Positions 1 through 8,162 of a DNA stretch of 42,855 bases are shown piece by piece. Within the stretch, counting starts at the first letter, position 1, and the number at the start of each line of letters is the position of its first letter. Origin of the DNA: Paenibacillus sp. (GTDB taxonomy: Bacteria > Bacillota > Bacilli > Paenibacillales > YIM-B00363); assembly GCA_031181325.1 (NCBI GenBank), contig JAPSKX010000022.1, positions 1 to 42,855 of the forward strand, written 5' to 3'. The position numbers and the translations under genes were made by a program. The notes beneath the pieces are model-generated. The model saw nothing but the letters and a program-made list of their open reading frames with translations. It was not told the DNA's origin and did no database searches.

Positions 1-738
1 AATCGAGGGTATTTGGTATTTTTGTCGATCATGTCGGGCGTGCTGCTCGGCGGCGCGACGTCCATCGGAGGCTTGCTGCTTTCCGTGGGCATCTCGATGG
101 GGTATATGCTCTTATTCTTCTTCATCGCGAGGAAAGGGACGCCGCTGCTCAATAAGCTGCTCAATATTTCTTCGAATGAAATATTCATTGTCGTCGTTTT
201 CGCGTTGCTGTTTTTTATCGCCGGGTTTTCGGAGAAGCTGCACGTCGCGGAGGCGATCGGGGCGCTGCTGTTCGGCCTCGCGCTGTCGGAGACGGAGCAC
301 AGTAAGCGAATCGAGCATCTCGTGGTGCCGTTCCGGGATTTCTTCGGCGCGATCTTCTTCTTTAGCTTCGGTCTCGGCATCGATCCGCTCACGCTAGGCG
401 ACGCCGCATGGCTTGCGGTAGGGGCGGTCGCGTTGACCATCGTCGGGAATATCGTCTCCGGCATGATCGCGGGACGGAAGGCGGGGTTGACCCACAAGGC
501 GTCCACGAACATCGGACTGACGGTCATGGCGCGGGGCGAGTTTACGATCATCGTCGCGAACTTGGGCTTGTCGGCCGGATTGATGCCGCTGTTGAAGCCG
601 TTTTCCGCGTTATACGTCTTAATTCTTGCCATCTTAGGACCGTTACTGGCAAAAGAATCGAAGCCTATATATAATGGCTTAAACAAAATGTTCCGATGGA
701 GCAAGAAGCCGCAGGACAAGGCGAACGCTTCGAGCTAA
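1..738 (+). CDS. khtU: Kef/KhtU-type cation:proton antiporter, C-terminal part (5' partial)
   Basis: The frame is open from the first base, so the start lies upstream; 245 residues are visible. They form a very hydrophobic protein with about six or seven membrane helices, including the glycine-rich stretch around [17 protein letters not shown] typical of the CPA2 (Kef-type) monovalent cation/proton antiporter membrane domain. There is no NAD-binding TrkA-N domain at the C-terminus, which ends in a short basic tail. In the KhtTU system of Bacillus the regulatory domain is a separate protein, KhtT, and a KhtT gene follows directly here. Expected role: K+ (or other monovalent cation) efflux in exchange for protons at the cytoplasmic membrane. 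The family call is firm; naming it KhtU rests on the neighbour. Confidence 0.85.
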   Translation, partial: NRGYLVFLSIMSGVLLGGATSIGGLLLSVGISMGYMLLFFFIARKGTPLLNKLLNISSNEIFIVVVFALLFFIAGFSEKLHVAEAIGALLFGLALSETEHSKRIEHLVVPFRDFFGAIFFFSFGLGIDPLTLGDAAWLAVGAVALTIVGNIVSGMIAGRKAGLTHKASTNIGLTVMARGEFTIIVANLGLSAGLMPLLKPFSALYVLILAILGPLLAKESKPIYNGLNKMFRWSKKPQDKANASS

Positions 739-764
739 GTCGGGAATGGAGGATGAAAGGAAAC

Positions 765-1253
765 ATGAGTACGATTCGGGAATCGGATCTGCCGGGCATC
801 GGGAAGAAATTCCAGGTGGAAACCAGATCGGGCGATAAAATCGTGATCGTCATTCACGACGACGGGAGAAGAGAAATCTATCACTACGAGCATGATGATC
901 CGGACGAGACGATCTCGCAGGTAACTCTGGACGACGACGAAGCGAGACAGATGGCCGCGATCATCGGCGGCATGAACTATAAGCCGAAGATGCTGGAGAC
1001 GATCGAGGTGTCGCTCGAGGAATTGGTTATCGAATGGAGCAAGATGGAACCGCACTTCAAGAGCATCGGCAAGACGATCGCCGAGCTGCAGGTGCGGCAG
1101 CGGACAGGCGCTACCATTCTCGCGATCGTGGAGAAGGCCAACCAGAAGATCAATCCCGGACCGGACGACCGCATCGCGGCCGAATCGACGATCGTCATCG
1201 CGGGGGAGCGGAAGCAGATCAAGCTGCTGAAGGAACTGTTGGCGAACGGGTAA
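765..1253 (+). CDS. khtT: KhtT, regulatory subunit of cation:proton antiporter (TrkA-C domain)
   Basis: This soluble protein of 162 residues begins [16 protein letters not shown], closely like Bacillus subtilis KhtT, and keeps the [10 protein letters not shown] and [14 protein letters not shown] motifs of its N-terminal half. The second half (about 90-160) is a TrkA-C/RCK-C ligand-binding domain ending in [12 protein letters not shown]. KhtT proteins gate the KhtU antiporter. The gene starts 26 bases after the antiporter stop, so the two are probably co-transcribed. The reading frame extends upstream into the antiporter gene, but ATG 765 fits the family N-terminus and has AGGAAA/GGAGG purine stretches before it; ATG 753 is the alternative. 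Gene order is antiporter then regulator, the reverse of B. subtilis. Confidence 0.9.
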   Translation: MSTIRESDLPGIGKKFQVETRSGDKIVIVIHDDGRREIYHYEHDDPDETISQVTLDDDEARQMAAIIGGMNYKPKMLETIEVSLEELVIEWSKMEPHFKSIGKTIAELQVRQRTGATILAIVEKANQKINPGPDDRIAAESTIVIAGERKQIKLLKELLANG

Positions 1254-1348
1254 TACGTTGAAATCGAACCACATGGAAGGCCCCTCGGGGAGCTGCCTCG
1301 AGGGCGGCTCCCTCTTGCGCGTTCATGGGGGGCCGGAGGAGGGATGGA

Positions 1349-2137
1349 ATGCTGCTTCGCAAGACGAGTTCCATCATGCTGTCGATCGCCGGCTGCTTCC
1401 TCATCGCCGCCGGACTGGAGCTGTTCCTGCTGCCGAATCGCGTCGCGCCCGGGGGCATCGCGGGGGTGTCCGTCCTCGTGTCCCATATGACGGAAATGAA
1501 AGTAAGCCTATGGCTGTTTTGCTTGAATTTGCCGTTCATCCTGTACCGGCGCAAGTTCGTCGTCCGCACGCCGCTGTCGATCGCGCTGCCGCTTCTCGGC
1601 GTCGGCGCGTTCGCGTACGCGCTGCATCCCGTCTCGGCCTTGGTGGAGGAGCCGCTGCTTGCGGCGCTCGGGGGCGGCATCTGCTTAGGAACCGGCGTCG
1701 GCATGATATTGCGGCAGGGCGGGCGGTTCGACGAGGCGGAGACGGCCGTGCAGCGTCTCCCGTTCCTGCGCAATCCGGACGCCGTCCTCTTCCTCGCGAA
1801 TTTAGCCGTCTTGACGGCGGCGGGGTTCATCTTCGGCGCGGAGCAAGCGATCTATTCGCTGCTGGCGCACGCGCTGGCGTACCTGACGGTCGAGATCGGC
1901 TTCTCGGGCTTGTCGCCGTATCGCCGCATCCTCGTGCGAAGCCGGGACATTCCGTCGATCCAACGGGCTACGAAGTCCGCCTACTATGTACAGTGGTTTC
2001 CGACGGACGAGGCGAATCAGGCGATGTGCGTCGTGCACCGTTCGGAAGCGGCGCAGGTGAGACGGCTGCTGAAGGAGCTCGACGCCGAGGCGCGGACGGT
2101 CAGCAGCCTGGAGCATGCCAGAGAGACGATCTTGTGA
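1349..2137 (+). CDS. YitT family membrane protein (DUF161/DUF2179)
   Basis: 262 residues: five or so hydrophobic segments in the first 200 residues (for example around LSIAGCFLIAAGLELFLLP and the glycine-rich GGGICLGTGVGMIL), followed by a soluble C-terminal domain of about 70 residues (YRRILVRSRD to the end) that matches the DUF2179 domain of YitT proteins. The motif LLPNRVAPGGIAGVSVL is characteristic of the family. Its function is not established. ATG 1349 is chosen because a GGAGGAGGG ribosome site lies 5 bases upstream; an in-frame ATG at 1325 lacks one. It is convergent with the marR gene, with a hairpin between. Confidence 0.87.
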   Translation: MLLRKTSSIMLSIAGCFLIAAGLELFLLPNRVAPGGIAGVSVLVSHMTEMKVSLWLFCLNLPFILYRRKFVVRTPLSIALPLLGVGAFAYALHPVSALVEEPLLAALGGGICLGTGVGMILRQGGRFDEAETAVQRLPFLRNPDAVLFLANLAVLTAAGFIFGAEQAIYSLLAHALAYLTVEIGFSGLSPYRRILVRSRDIPSIQRATKSAYYVQWFPTDEANQAMCVVHRSEAAQVRRLLKELDAEARTVSSLEHARETIL

Positions 2138-2144
2138 ATAAGAA

Positions 2145-2195
2145 AACGGGCCGCTCCGCCGCTTCGATCCTTCGAAGCGGCGGAGACGGCCCGTT
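2145..2195 (-). terminator. Rho-independent terminator between convergent yitT-like and marR-like genes
   Basis: A long near-perfect hairpin: ACGGGCCG plus CTCCGCCGCTTCGA pairs with TTCGAAGCGGCGGAG plus CGGCCCGT around a three-base loop. Read on the minus strand it is followed by TTTTCTTATTC, so it best terminates the marR transcript; on the plus strand it lacks a T-run but may still act on the yitT-like gene. Confidence 0.8.
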
Positions 2196-2211
2196 GCCGT
2201 ATACGGGGCGG

Positions 2212-2670
2212 TCAGGAAGGCGGGCGAGTGGATCTCAAATATACATACGCCTCGTTCAGCAACGCAGCCAGCTGTTCGCTTCGATCCGCGCCCAAGTGCT
2301 CATAGAGCCCTCCGAAGATGGCGTGGATGTCCGCGGCCGCTTGGCGGGCGAGCCGGTCGCCTTGCTCCGTCAGCGTGATCTCCGATATTCTGCGATCCTC
2401 CGGATGGACGGAGCGGCGGAGGTATCCGCCCTTGATCAAGCCGTTAATAATCTGCGTGACGGTCGGGGAAGTCACCTGAAGGGACTTGCTCAGCTCGGAT
2501 ACCGTCACGACCTTGTCGGGATTACGATCGTACAGTTCCCGAATCGTCAGGAGCGTCCGAATTTCGCTCGACTTCACGCCCCATCGCGTCGTCTTCCGCC
2601 AATCCGCCTTGGACAAGTTGCCGAACGCCTGAACCAATGATTGAATCGGATCGTGTGAAGGTGGTTTCAT
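2212..2670 (-). CDS. MarR family transcriptional regulator
   Basis: 152 residues with a winged helix-turn-helix at about 40-105: VTVSELSKSLQVTSPTVTQ is the recognition region and LRRSVHPEDRRISEITLT is the wing, with the DxRR motif conserved in MarR proteins. It is divergent from a DHA2 multidrug exporter whose promoter carries a palindrome, the usual arrangement for a MarR repressor of its neighbouring efflux pump. The inducer cannot be read from the sequence. The start ATG has no strong ribosome site but fits the family length. Confidence 0.92.
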   Translation of the reverse strand: MKPPSHDPIQSLVQAFGNLSKADWRKTTRWGVKSSEIRTLLTIRELYDRNPDKVVTVSELSKSLQVTSPTVTQIINGLIKGGYLRRSVHPEDRRISEITLTEQGDRLARQAAADIHAIFGGLYEHLGADRSEQLAALLNEAYVYLRSTRPPS

Positions 2671-2779
2671 TGCTCCGTCTCACCGCCGCTGCGTGTTCCG
2701 CAAGATGAGACTAATAATAATGAAAGCTGATGTAAACGTCAATGCGTACTTTCCCGATGCAATACCGAAAATTTAGGTC

Positions 2780-2834
2780 TTGATAACTCGGCGTCGAAGG
2801 CCTATATTATAATAATATGTAGGTTGCCTACCTA
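2780..2834 (+). promoter_or_regulatory. Promoter and palindromic operator for the MFS exporter
   Basis: A -35 TTGATA (2780-2785) and -10 TATATT (2803-2808) are 17 bases apart. Just downstream is an inverted repeat TAGGT-TGCCT-ACCTA (2820-2834), extendable to TAT-n-TAGGT-n5-ACCTA-n-ATA (2816-2838). It lies over the predicted transcription start, where a bound repressor would block initiation. A further half-site TTAGGT lies at 2773-2778. The MarR protein encoded divergently is the natural candidate ligand. Confidence 0.7.
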
Positions 2835-2874
2835 AATAATTAGGACAGAGAGTAGAAAAGAGGTATCGGATCGG

Positions 2875-4488
2875 ATGGAAAATCTGTCTCAAAAACAAAA
2901 GGTGACGATCATGATCGCGCTGATGGCGTCGATGTTCTTCGCGGCCATCAACCAGACGCTCGTCAGCACCGCGATGCCGCGAATCATCGCCATGCTCGGC
3001 GGCATGGAGTATTATTCTTGGGTCGTCATGATTTACTTGCTCGTCTCGACGGTCGCGACGATTCTCGTCGGGAAGCTGTCTGATCTCTACGGGCGGAAGC
3101 CGTTCCTTCTATCCGGTATCGTCGTGTTCATGGTCGGTTCCTTCCTTACGGGCTTATCCGCGGATATATTTCAGATGATCGCGTTCCGCGGCATCCAAGG
3201 TCTAGGCGGCGGGATGCTGATGGCGGTCACGACGATGGCCGTCGGCGACTTGTTCGCCCCGCGCGAGCGGGCGAAGTGGACCGGGCTCATGATGGGGATC
3301 TTCGGTCTGTCGAGCGTCATCGGGCCGACCCTCGGCGGCGTCATGATCGACCATATGGATTGGCATTGGCTGTTCTGGATTTTCCTCCCGCTCGGCATCG
3401 TCGCGTTCGTCATGATCTGGCGCATGTTCCCGAAGAAGACGGACGTCGTGCGCGTGTCGATCGACTACGCGGGCTCGGCGGCGCTCTCGCTCTGCATCAT
3501 CGCGTTATTGCTCGGCTTCTCTTGGGCGGGTACGAAATACGAATGGGGCTCGTTCGAAATTATCGGCTTGTTCGCCGCGGCGATCGTGCTCGCCGTCATT
3601 CTCGTCTTCATTGAACGGAAGGCGGAAAATCCCGTCATGCCGCTGTCGTTGTTCAAGAACGGCATCGTGAACATCTCGAACGGGGTAGGCTTCCTCATGA
3701 ACGCGGGCATGATGGGCGCGATGATGTATATTCCGTTCTTCGTGCAAGGCGTCGAAGGCTACACGCCGACGCAATCCGGCTTCGTCAACATGCCGATGAC
3801 GATTATGATGATCGTTATGAGCGCGCTCGTCGGGCGTTGGATGTCGAAGACGGGCAAATATAAGCTGTATGCGACCGGCGGAGTGGTTCTCATGATCGCC
3901 GGCATGACGTTGATGGCGTATATGGACAACATCGCGATGGCCTTGGCGAGCATGTGCGTCTTCGGTCTCGGTCTCGGCTTATGTATGCCGGTGTTCACGC
4001 TCGTCGTACAGAATGCGGTGCCGATGACGCAGCTCGGCGTCGCCACGGCGTCCGCCACGTTGTTCCGGAACCTCGGCGGTACGATCGGCATCGCCGTGCT
4101 CGGCTCGGTGATGAACAGCGCGATGACGCGCAACTTGAAGGAAGCGATGTCGTCGCAGGACGGCGTCGACTTGACGAAGCTGGATCCGCAGACGCTCGAG
4201 AGCGCGACGTCGTTCCTCAATCCGCAAATTTTGCTCGATCAGCCGAAGCTGAAGTCGATCCTGGCCTCCCTGCCGGCGGAGACGCAGCCGTTGTTCGAGC
4301 AGCTGACCGCGATGCTGCGGAGCGTACTGTCGGATACGTTATCCACCGTATTCCTGTGCGGAACCGCGTTGCTGCTCGTCGCGCTGCTGCTCGTCGTCTT
4401 CCTGAAGGAGATTCCGCTGCGTTCGGCGCAGAAGGGGCCGGAAGAGGCGAATGCCGCGAAGGGCGTCCAGCTGGCGGCGCAAGAATAA
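2875..4488 (+). CDS. MFS multidrug exporter, DHA2 (EmrB/QacA) family, 14 helices
   Basis: 537 residues, fitting the usual 14-helix DHA2 exporters. Visible family motifs: motif A GKLSDLYGRKP after helix 2 (about 67-77), the AFRGIQGLGGGMLMA motif of helix 4, and motif C GPTLGGVMID in helix 5 (about 150-160). A long loop (about 425-475) precedes the last helix. It probably exports hydrophobic or cationic compounds in exchange for protons. Expression is probably controlled by the divergent MarR protein through the operator at 2820-2834. AAAGAGG ends 11 bases before the ATG. Confidence 0.92.
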   Translation: MENLSQKQKVTIMIALMASMFFAAINQTLVSTAMPRIIAMLGGMEYYSWVVMIYLLVSTVATILVGKLSDLYGRKPFLLSGIVVFMVGSFLTGLSADIFQMIAFRGIQGLGGGMLMAVTTMAVGDLFAPRERAKWTGLMMGIFGLSSVIGPTLGGVMIDHMDWHWLFWIFLPLGIVAFVMIWRMFPKKTDVVRVSIDYAGSAALSLCIIALLLGFSWAGTKYEWGSFEIIGLFAAAIVLAVILVFIERKAENPVMPLSLFKNGIVNISNGVGFLMNAGMMGAMMYIPFFVQGVEGYTPTQSGFVNMPMTIMMIVMSALVGRWMSKTGKYKLYATGGVVLMIAGMTLMAYMDNIAMALASMCVFGLGLGLCMPVFTLVVQNAVPMTQLGVATASATLFRNLGGTIGIAVLGSVMNSAMTRNLKEAMSSQDGVDLTKLDPQTLESATSFLNPQILLDQPKLKSILASLPAETQPLFEQLTAMLRSVLSDTLSTVFLCGTALLLVALLLVVFLKEIPLRSAQKGPEEANAAKGVQLAAQE

Positions 4489-4494
4489 AGGGAA

Positions 4495-4545
4495 GGGGCC
4501 GATCCCGGCAAGCAGAGGAATCTGCTTGCGGGATCGGCCCTTTTT
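4495..4545 (+). terminator. Rho-independent terminator after the MFS exporter (possibly bidirectional)
   Basis: GGGCCGATCCC plus GGCAAGCAG pairs with CTGCTTGC plus GGGATCGGCCC around a short GGAAT loop, followed by TTTTT on the plus strand. On the minus strand it lies just after the stop of the small ORF at 4551-4607, with a weaker CCTTCCCTTT tract. Confidence 0.9.
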
Positions 4546-4550
4546 CCGCG

Positions 4551-4607
4551 TTACGCGTCTTCGTAAGCCCGCCGCAACGCCGCGGTATCATGAATCGCGG
4601 CGCTCAT
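4551..4607 (-). CDS. Possible 18-residue small protein with ideal ribosome binding site
   Basis: The minus strand reads AAGGAGGTA, four bases, then ATG and 18 sense codons (MSAAIHDTAALRRAYEDA) to a TAA. Eight of nine bases match the ideal Shine-Dalgarno sequence at good spacing, which is rare by chance, and the stop falls 6 bases before a strong hairpin that could end this transcript. Codon choice (GCC GCG, GCG GCG, CGG) resembles the host. No family is recognised; it could be a small protein, a leader peptide or chance. An inverted repeat TTCGGA-n4-TCCGAA at 4686-4701 lies upstream. No clear promoter was found. Confidence 0.4.
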   Translation of the reverse strand: MSAAIHDTAALRRAYEDA

Positions 4608-4758
4608 TTTGTACCTCCTTGGAATGGGGTGCTCATGATTTCGCTTGGATGATGCATAGCATCGTTCCATTCGTGCGGCGCCGGATTCGGACGATTCCGA
4701 ATAATTTCCATCGCTAGGCAAATAATAGCCCATTGAAGCCCTACGTGCGAGGTGGAAC

Positions 4759-5547
4759 GTGGATAATTTTCGAAACAACTACCGGAATCGCCGCTTCCTG
4801 GCCCATATCGGCTCCCTTGGCTCGTCGCAGCTGCATGCGAGGAACCCGCTCGTGGTCGCGCTCTGGTCCGTGGCCTTCCCCGGCTTCGGGCACTTCTTGT
4901 TGAACAAATACATTCGCGGGTCCGCCTTGTTCCTCTGGGAGCTGTACATTAACCAGAAGACGATGCTCAACACGGCGATGATGCACACGTTCAACGGCGA
5001 GTTTCACTTGGCCAAGTCGGCGCTGAACGAGAAGTTCATCTATCTCTACATCCCGGTCTATTTATTCGCGGTGTGGGACAGCTACCGGACGACCGTGGAC
5101 GAGAACAAGATGTATGTGCTCGCGAAGCGGGAGAACGCCCCGATTCAGACCTTCGCCATGAACGCGTTCGAAACGAATTATTTGGACAAGAAGAAGCCTT
5201 GGCTCGCGCTCGTGTGGGCTATGGGGATTCCGAGCATGGGGCAGCTGTACTTGCATCGGATGTTCTCCGCCGCGTTCACGCTGGTCGTCACGCTCCTCAT
5301 CATTACGCGATCGAACCTACTCGAAGGCCTTCATTATTTCTTCTTAGGCGAGATCGCGAAATCGAAGGAAGCGATCGATATGCAGTGGGTTCTCTATATG
5401 CCCTCTCTCTATTTCTTCGGGATCTTCGACTCCTATATGAACACGGTCGAGCACAACAAGCTGTTCGATCGGGAGCAAGCGAACTTCTTGAGGCAGAACT
5501 ACCAGTCCGAGCACTTCGTCGTGTATAGAGGGGGGAGCGAGCGATGA
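4759..5547 (+). CDS. Membrane protein of unknown function with an internal duplication
   Basis: 262 residues made of two similar halves. In the first (about 28-130) NPLVVALWSVAFPGFGHF is followed by an amphipathic segment and then AVWDSYRTTVDENKMY; in the second (about 148-250) KPWLALVWAMGIPSMGQLY is followed by GIFDSYMNTVEHNKLFD. Each half has about two membrane segments and ends in the shared pattern (W/F)DSY-x-(T/N)TV-(D/E)-x-NK. It is not assigned to a characterised family. The start is GTG 4759 with GAGGTGG upstream. Its stop overlaps the next start (ATGA at 5544-5547), so the two proteins are translationally coupled and probably act together. Confidence 0.8.
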   Translation: MDNFRNNYRNRRFLAHIGSLGSSQLHARNPLVVALWSVAFPGFGHFLLNKYIRGSALFLWELYINQKTMLNTAMMHTFNGEFHLAKSALNEKFIYLYIPVYLFAVWDSYRTTVDENKMYVLAKRENAPIQTFAMNAFETNYLDKKKPWLALVWAMGIPSMGQLYLHRMFSAAFTLVVTLLIITRSNLLEGLHYFFLGEIAKSKEAIDMQWVLYMPSLYFFGIFDSYMNTVEHNKLFDREQANFLRQNYQSEHFVVYRGGSER

Positions 5548-6029
5548 TCCAATTTTTCGCGACGTTCGATCACTCCGAATATGTCGAGCTGGCGATCACG
5601 AAGCTGGAGGAGCACGAGATTCGCGATATTTACGCGGTGCCGCTCGACAACCGGCCGACGGGCGAGCATGTCATCGATACGATGCACGGCACCGACGGGA
5701 CGTCCTTGGTCGATCTGGGTTTGATCTTGGCGATGATGTTCGGCACGATCGGCATCTCGAGAGGTTACGCTTTGGCATGGGGGCCCGTCTTATGGGGTTT
5801 GATCGGTGCCGCCGGCGGCTTCGCGTTCGGGTTCGTCATCGATCTGATCGTCAACCGAAGGAAGCGGAGTCGGACTTCCAGGGGGAAACGTTCGGAGGTC
5901 GTGATCGTCGTCCAATGCGGACCGGAGCAAGCGTCCTTCGTCGAGAAGCTTCTGTGGGGCCATCGAGCGCTCGGGGTGGCGAAGACGCGGATTCCGGCGC
6001 GCACGGGCTTGAATACGCCGGCGCCGTGA
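5544..6029 (+). CDS. Unknown protein with two central glycine-rich membrane segments
   Basis: 161 residues. The first 60 look like a small alpha/beta ferredoxin-like fold (IQFFATFDHSEYVELAITKLEEHEI), followed by two hydrophobic segments (about 56-72 and 78-104, the second rich in glycine) and a soluble C-terminal strand-helix (VVIVVQCGPEQASFVEKLL). This layout recalls small stress-associated membrane proteins in Bacilli, in which a short domain flanks a glycine-rich hairpin, but I cannot name a family. It overlaps the preceding gene by four bases and is probably co-translated with it. Confidence 0.78.
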   Translation: MIQFFATFDHSEYVELAITKLEEHEIRDIYAVPLDNRPTGEHVIDTMHGTDGTSLVDLGLILAMMFGTIGISRGYALAWGPVLWGLIGAAGGFAFGFVIDLIVNRRKRSRTSRGKRSEVVIVVQCGPEQASFVEKLLWGHRALGVAKTRIPARTGLNTPAP

Positions 6030-6121
6030 TCGCCGCGATGCTTCGACCGCAAATCCGAATTCCATGTTACAATAGAACAAACCCAACGATAACTCAGGGC
6101 ATCGGGAGGCGCGGAGGAAAC

Positions 6122-6424
6122 ATGGAAACCAGGATTTTGCAGAAGGTAACGATCGTCGATATGAACAACGAGATCTTGACGGAGACGTTGTTCGAGCACG
6201 GAACGGTGAAATCCTCGTCGCTGTCGATCGGGTGGTCGGTGACTGCCTTCCCGCTCGGTTTGCGGGAGTTCAGCGTCGTATTCGACAAGCGGGAGCAACG
6301 AACGGTACAGTACAAGGTTATCGATCTGGAGCTCGATCTGACGGGAGACGCGGAGTCGATCAAGGCGTATCTGGAGCCCCAGAAGCTCATTATCGGCCAA
6401 CATGACGTCGGATTGTCCGGCTGA
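6122..6424 (+). CDS. Unknown 100-residue cytoplasmic protein
   Basis: ATG 6122 is preceded by GGAGGAAA at ideal spacing, which decides the start although the frame is open further upstream. The protein is soluble and alternates beta strands with acidic and hydrophobic residues (ILQKVTIVDMNNEIL, FSVVFDKREQRTVQYKVIDLEL). No domain is recognised. A TACAAT -10 box lies at 6068-6073, with only a weak -35. A clear terminator follows, so it is probably a single-gene unit. Confidence 0.75.
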   Translation: METRILQKVTIVDMNNEILTETLFEHGTVKSSSLSIGWSVTAFPLGLREFSVVFDKREQRTVQYKVIDLELDLTGDAESIKAYLEPQKLIIGQHDVGLSG

Positions 6425-6447
6425 ATCGAACGATATATCGGAACATG

Positions 6448-6487
6448 AAACCGGAAACCCGCCTCGCGCAGGTTTTCGGTTTTTTTC
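6448..6487 (+). terminator. Rho-independent terminator
   Basis: AAACCGGAAACC pairs with GGTTTTCGGTTT (one G-T pair) around a loop of 10 bases, followed by a run of T residues to 6487. Confidence 0.9.
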
Positions 6488-6541
6488 TTATCCCCGGAAC
6501 GACGAATTTCATAGGGATTGACAGTGCCCGCAGTTGAACGC

Positions 6542-6588
6542 GGCTCCCCGGGGCGCGTCGCGATCGAATAACGGCCGGCGGGGGAGCC
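6542..6588. repeat. GC-rich inverted repeat upstream of the chemoreceptor gene
   Basis: GGCTCCCC (6542-6549) and GGGGAGCC (6581-6588) are perfect 8-base arms with a 31-base spacer. There is no T-run. A hairpin with the same GCTCCCC/GGGGAGC core follows the chemoreceptor gene at 7969-8005, so the pair brackets that gene. The rest of 6489-6682 shows no confident promoter, only an isolated TTGACA at 6513-6518. Confidence 0.45.
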
Positions 6589-6682
6589 GCCGCCGATCGC
6601 GCGGTGTGACATTTCTCACAACCTCGTCCGCTTCTGCATGATAGACTTGGATCTATCCGTAGAACGGAGGAGGTATCCGAGC

Positions 6683-7954
6683 ATGCGCTTTACGCTTGCG
6701 CGCAAGATCGCGATAGGCATATCCCTTGTCGCCTGCATGACTTACGGGACGAGCGCGATCTTCATCTTCGTGTTGAAATCATGGATCGCGCCTCAGATGA
6801 ATACCTGGCTATATTACTCCATTATCTTAGCGCTCGGCGTCTTCTGGACGGCCGCCTTGGGATGGCTCGCGGCCAAGTGGCTGACCGGACCGCTGCTGGC
6901 GCTTTCCGGCGCGGCGCAAGAAGCCGCCGACGGCAACCTGCGGGTCGAGGTGTCCGTGCGCGATTCGAAGGACGAGCTTCAAGTTCTGGGCCGTTCGTTC
7001 CAAGGAATGGTAAGGAGCTTGAAAGAGATGATCGAGGGGATCTCGAGCGGCGCGCAGACGACGTCCGCAGGCGCGGAGACGCTGTCTCAAGCGCTGCTTC
7101 AGGCGACGGAACAGATCGAACGGATGTCCGCCGCCGTCGCGGACATCTATGCAGGCGTGCAAGCGCAGGAACGCTCCGTCGGCGATGCGAGAGCCGCGGC
7201 GGAACGGATGCGCGGGGAGTCCGAGAAGATGCGGGAGGATTCCCGCCGCATGCGGACGATGTCCGTCGTCATGGAGCGGACGATGGAAGGCAGTATAGAA
7301 ACCGCGGAGCAGCTGATCGAAGGCATGGAGCGCTTCGCTCGGTCGGGAGAGGCGACGTACGGGATGGTGAAGCGGCTCGAAGCCGACGCGGCGGAGATCG
7401 AATCGATCACGTCCACGGTGCGCGAGATCGCGGAACAGACGCATCTGCTCGCGCTGAACGCTTCCATCGAGTCGGCGCGCGCCGGGGAAGCCGGGGCCGG
7501 GTTCTCGATCGTGGCCGCGGAAATTCGGAAGCTCGCCGAGCGCAGCGAACAGTCCGTGCAGCAAATCAATCGTATCATCAATCTCGTTCAAGACGAGGTC
7601 CGGCATACGGCGGAGCTGCTCGAAGCGCAGTCCTTAGCGATCCGGGAAGAAGCGGCGCGGCGGGAAAGCGTGCAGGCAGCCACGCGGGAGATGTCGGCCG
7701 GCGTCGCGAATTCGGTCGAGGTCATGCTGCAGATCGACCGGTCGATCGCGGCGCAGGCGGCGGAAGCGGAGCGAATCCATTCGCTCGTCTCGGGCATCTC
7801 CGACATGGCGGGCCGAATCACGGCGAGCGCGAAGCGAATCGCCGACGCTTCGATGCAAGAGACGGCCATCATGCAAGAGATCTCTTCGTCTTCCGATCTG
7901 TTGCAAGCGCAGGCGTCTCAGGTGCTGGAACGGACGCGAAGGTTTAAAGTGTAA
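6683..7954 (+). CDS. Methyl-accepting chemotaxis protein with minimal external domain
   Basis: 423 residues. Two membrane helices near the N-terminus (about 12-33 and 45-66) are separated by only about 12 residues, so there is almost no extracellular sensor. A HAMP-like linker (about 67-120) and a long coiled-coil signalling domain follow, with the hairpin tip [41 protein letters not shown] broken here as: [18 protein letters not shown], then [16 protein letters not shown], then RKLAERS. This is the CheA/CheW contact region. It probably senses cytoplasmic or membrane signals and controls flagellar motility. ATG 6683 is chosen for its GGAGGAGGT site 8 bases upstream. No other chemotaxis gene is adjacent. 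Confidence 0.93.
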   Translation: MRFTLARKIAIGISLVACMTYGTSAIFIFVLKSWIAPQMNTWLYYSIILALGVFWTAALGWLAAKWLTGPLLALSGAAQEAADGNLRVEVSVRDSKDELQVLGRSFQGMVRSLKEMIEGISSGAQTTSAGAETLSQALLQATEQIERMSAAVADIYAGVQAQERSVGDARAAAERMRGESEKMREDSRRMRTMSVVMERTMEGSIETAEQLIEGMERFARSGEATYGMVKRLEADAAEIESITSTVREIAEQTHLLALNASIESARAGEAGAGFSIVAAEIRKLAERSEQSVQQINRIINLVQDEVRHTAELLEAQSLAIREEAARRESVQAATREMSAGVANSVEVMLQIDRSIAAQAAEAERIHSLVSGISDMAGRITASAKRIADASMQETAIMQEISSSSDLLQAQASQVLERTRRFKV

Positions 7955-7968
7955 GCGAACGATCAGGG

Positions 7969-8008
7969 GCTCCCCCGCGCGGATGAAGTTGTCCGCCGGG
8001 GGAGCTTT
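7969..8008 (+). terminator. Probable weak terminator after the chemoreceptor gene
   Basis: GCTCCCCC and GGGGGAGC flank a loop containing GCGGA/TCCGC, followed by only TTT. It starts 14 bases after the stop codon. It shares its core with the inverted repeat upstream of the same gene. Confidence 0.5.
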
Positions 8009-8059
8009 CGCATGCAGGCGATAATTTTTTCGGCGGAGGAAGGATTTGGGATACAGGTA

Positions 8060-8075
8060 GCGAATATGTATTCGC
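8060..8075. promoter_or_regulatory. Inverted repeat upstream of the GyrI/VOC fusion gene
   Basis: GCGAAT-ATGT-ATTCGC is a perfect 6-base inverted repeat about 90 bases upstream of the TTG start. It could be an operator, but no adjacent regulator gene is present and no promoter hexamers are clear. Confidence 0.3.
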
Positions 8076-8162
8076 ATCGGGAGGTTCATTTTCCAAATTC
8101 AGTGATGGATGCGCAGGGCGAAGGGATCACGATTCGGATTATGCGAGAGGAGCGAATCGCTA

